DNA of 36,514 nucleotides, taken from positions 1 to 36,514 of the forward strand of contig JABDGP010000032.1 in assembly GCA_013285945.1 (NCBI GenBank). Reading direction: 5' to 3'. This document shows positions 35,751 through 36,514 of this stretch, in pieces. The DNA is from Bacteroidota bacterium. GTDB lineage: Bacteria > Bacteroidota > Bacteroidia > Cytophagales > Cyclobacteriaceae. The stretch's first letter is position 1. Every line of letters starts with the position of its first letter. A model generated the notes under the pieces. It was not told where the DNA came from. It saw only the letters and a list, made by a program, of their open reading frames with translations, and ran no database searches. A program made the position numbers and the translations under genes.

Positions 35751-35794
35751 GTGGCAAAGGTACGGCAATTTGAAATTTATTCGCTCTCTATACA

Positions 35795-35827
35795 CAAAAC
35801 AAAACTGCCGAGCTCTCGCCCGGCAGT
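35795..35827 (-). terminator. Rho-independent terminator of dnaK
   Basis: ACTGCCG (35804-35810) and CGGCAGT (35821-35827) form a 7-bp GC-rich stem with a 10-base loop. On the minus strand the stem is followed by TTTGTTTTG (35795-35803 region), the T-rich tract of an intrinsic terminator, placed 57 bases after the dnaK stop. It also separates dnaK from the downstream MBL-fold gene. Confidence 0.8.
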
Positions 35828-35883
35828 CTTCGTTATCTTATATCTTACTACTTATATCCTAAGTCTTAAGTGTTAAGTCTGAT

Positions 35884-36514
35884 TTACTTCTTCACTTCTT
35901 CATACTCTACATCTTGAGCATCACCACCACCGGTATTGCCGCTTTGAGAAGAGTTGCCCGCCTCACCAGCGTTTGGCTGAGCGCCTGCTTGTGCACCGCC
36001 ACTGGCAGCATACATTTCTTGTGAAGCAGCCTGCCATGCAGCGTTGAGTGCGTTCATCGCATTGTCAATTGCAGTCAAGTCTTTGCTGGCATGCGCTTCT
36101 TTCAGTTTTTCAAGCGCTCCATTGATCGCAGTCTTATTTCCATCTGAAAGTTTGTCGCCAAATTCTTTCAGCTGCTTTTCAGTTTGAAAGACGAGCGAGT
36201 CAGCCTGGTTGATTTTCTCAACTTTCTCTTTTTCGCGTTTGTCGTTCTCAGCATTGGCTTGTGCCTCTTGCTTCATCTTCTGGATTTCAGCATCAGTCAA
36301 TCCGCTCGAAGCTTCAATACGAATCTTCTGCTCTTTGCCCGTGCCTTTATCTTTTGCCGATACATGAAGAATACCGTTTGCATCAATATCAAATGTCACC
36401 TCAATTTGAGGCACACCACGCGGAGCAGGAGGAATACCATCCAAGTGGAATCTTCCAATCGTACGGTTATCTTTTGCCATCGGGCGTTCGCCTTGCAGCA
36501 CGTGTATTTCTACC
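35884..36514 (-). CDS. dnaK: Chaperone DnaK (C-terminal part, cut by window edge)
   Basis: The last 209 or so residues of the Hsp70 chaperone DnaK; the ATPase domain and start lie beyond the right edge. Visible are the end of the substrate-binding beta domain ([53 protein letters not shown]) and the alpha-helical lid. The tail is rich in Gly, Ala, Asn and Ser and ends [12 protein letters not shown], the usual acidic DnaK C terminus. It folds proteins in the cytoplasm with DnaJ and GrpE, which are not in this window. The gene is followed by a clear hairpin terminator. Confidence 0.97.
   Translation of the reverse strand, partial: VEIHVLQGERPMAKDNRTIGRFHLDGIPPAPRGVPQIEVTFDIDANGILHVSAKDKGTGKEQKIRIEASSGLTDAEIQKMKQEAQANAENDKREKEKVEKINQADSLVFQTEKQLKEFGDKLSDGNKTAINGALEKLKEAHASKDLTAIDNAMNALNAAWQAASQEMYAASGGAQAGAQPNAGEAGNSSQSGNTGGGDAQDVEYEEVKK

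Overview
The window looks like chromosomal DNA from a member of the Bacteroidota, most likely a Cytophagales-type aerobic heterotroph. The main reasons are a large secreted protein with a CHU_C (type B) type IX secretion sorting domain, several OmpA proteins with SPOR-like, beta-propeller or carboxypeptidase-regulatory-like domains, promoter-like TTTG / TAnnTTTG elements, and an oxygen-dependent coproporphyrinogen oxidase. No phage genes, insertion sequences, CRISPR arrays or obvious foreign islands are visible. Coding density is very high and no gap between genes exceeds 300 bases.

Layout, left to right. (1) 1-4868: the start of an ABC transporter ATPase (cut by the window edge), divergent from an ABC-F ATPase, followed by a thiolase and an orphan PAS sensor histidine kinase. 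(2) 4877-9994: a large secreted zinc metalloprotease and a sodium/proton-dicarboxylate or glutamate symporter on the minus strand, a NifU/Nfu iron-sulfur carrier on the plus strand, and a small YdcZ-type transporter. (3) 10016-20614: envelope and secretion genes. These are a lipoprotein-like NTF2 protein, the 1106-residue T9SS substrate with SBBP-like repeats, an EamA transporter, penicillin-binding protein 1C, and a DUF1003 membrane protein set between two paralogous SPOR-like/OmpA proteins. (4) 20641-22228: a cystathionine beta-synthase-type enzyme and a tRNA-Leu(CAA) gene with its own promoter-like element and terminator. (5) 22235-30968: a heme cluster, with hemJ, antisense hemH, then hemA-hemC-hemD-hemE-hemF-hemB-hemL. 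(6) 30991-36514: an amidohydrolase and a beta-propeller/OmpA protein that look like an operon, a WalJ/YycJ-type metallo-beta-lactamase-fold protein, and the C-terminal part of DnaK with a hairpin terminator.

The heme cluster is the clearest functional unit. It encodes every step from glutamyl-tRNA to protoheme by the C5 route: HemA and HemL make 5-aminolevulinate, HemB/C/D/E make coproporphyrinogen III, HemF makes protoporphyrinogen IX using oxygen, HemJ would oxidise it to protoporphyrin, and HemH inserts iron. Most plus-strand genes overlap end to start, so translational coupling is likely. Two overlaps are unusually long: the hemA tail runs 116 nt into hemC, and the hemH tail runs 95 nt antisense through the end of hemJ.

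I did not find a clearly undescribed defence or mobile system. The most unusual features are the long hem overlaps, six tightly packed or overlapping convergent gene pairs without visible terminators, and the SPOR-like/OmpA paralogues whose peptidoglycan-binding OmpA motif looks degenerate.
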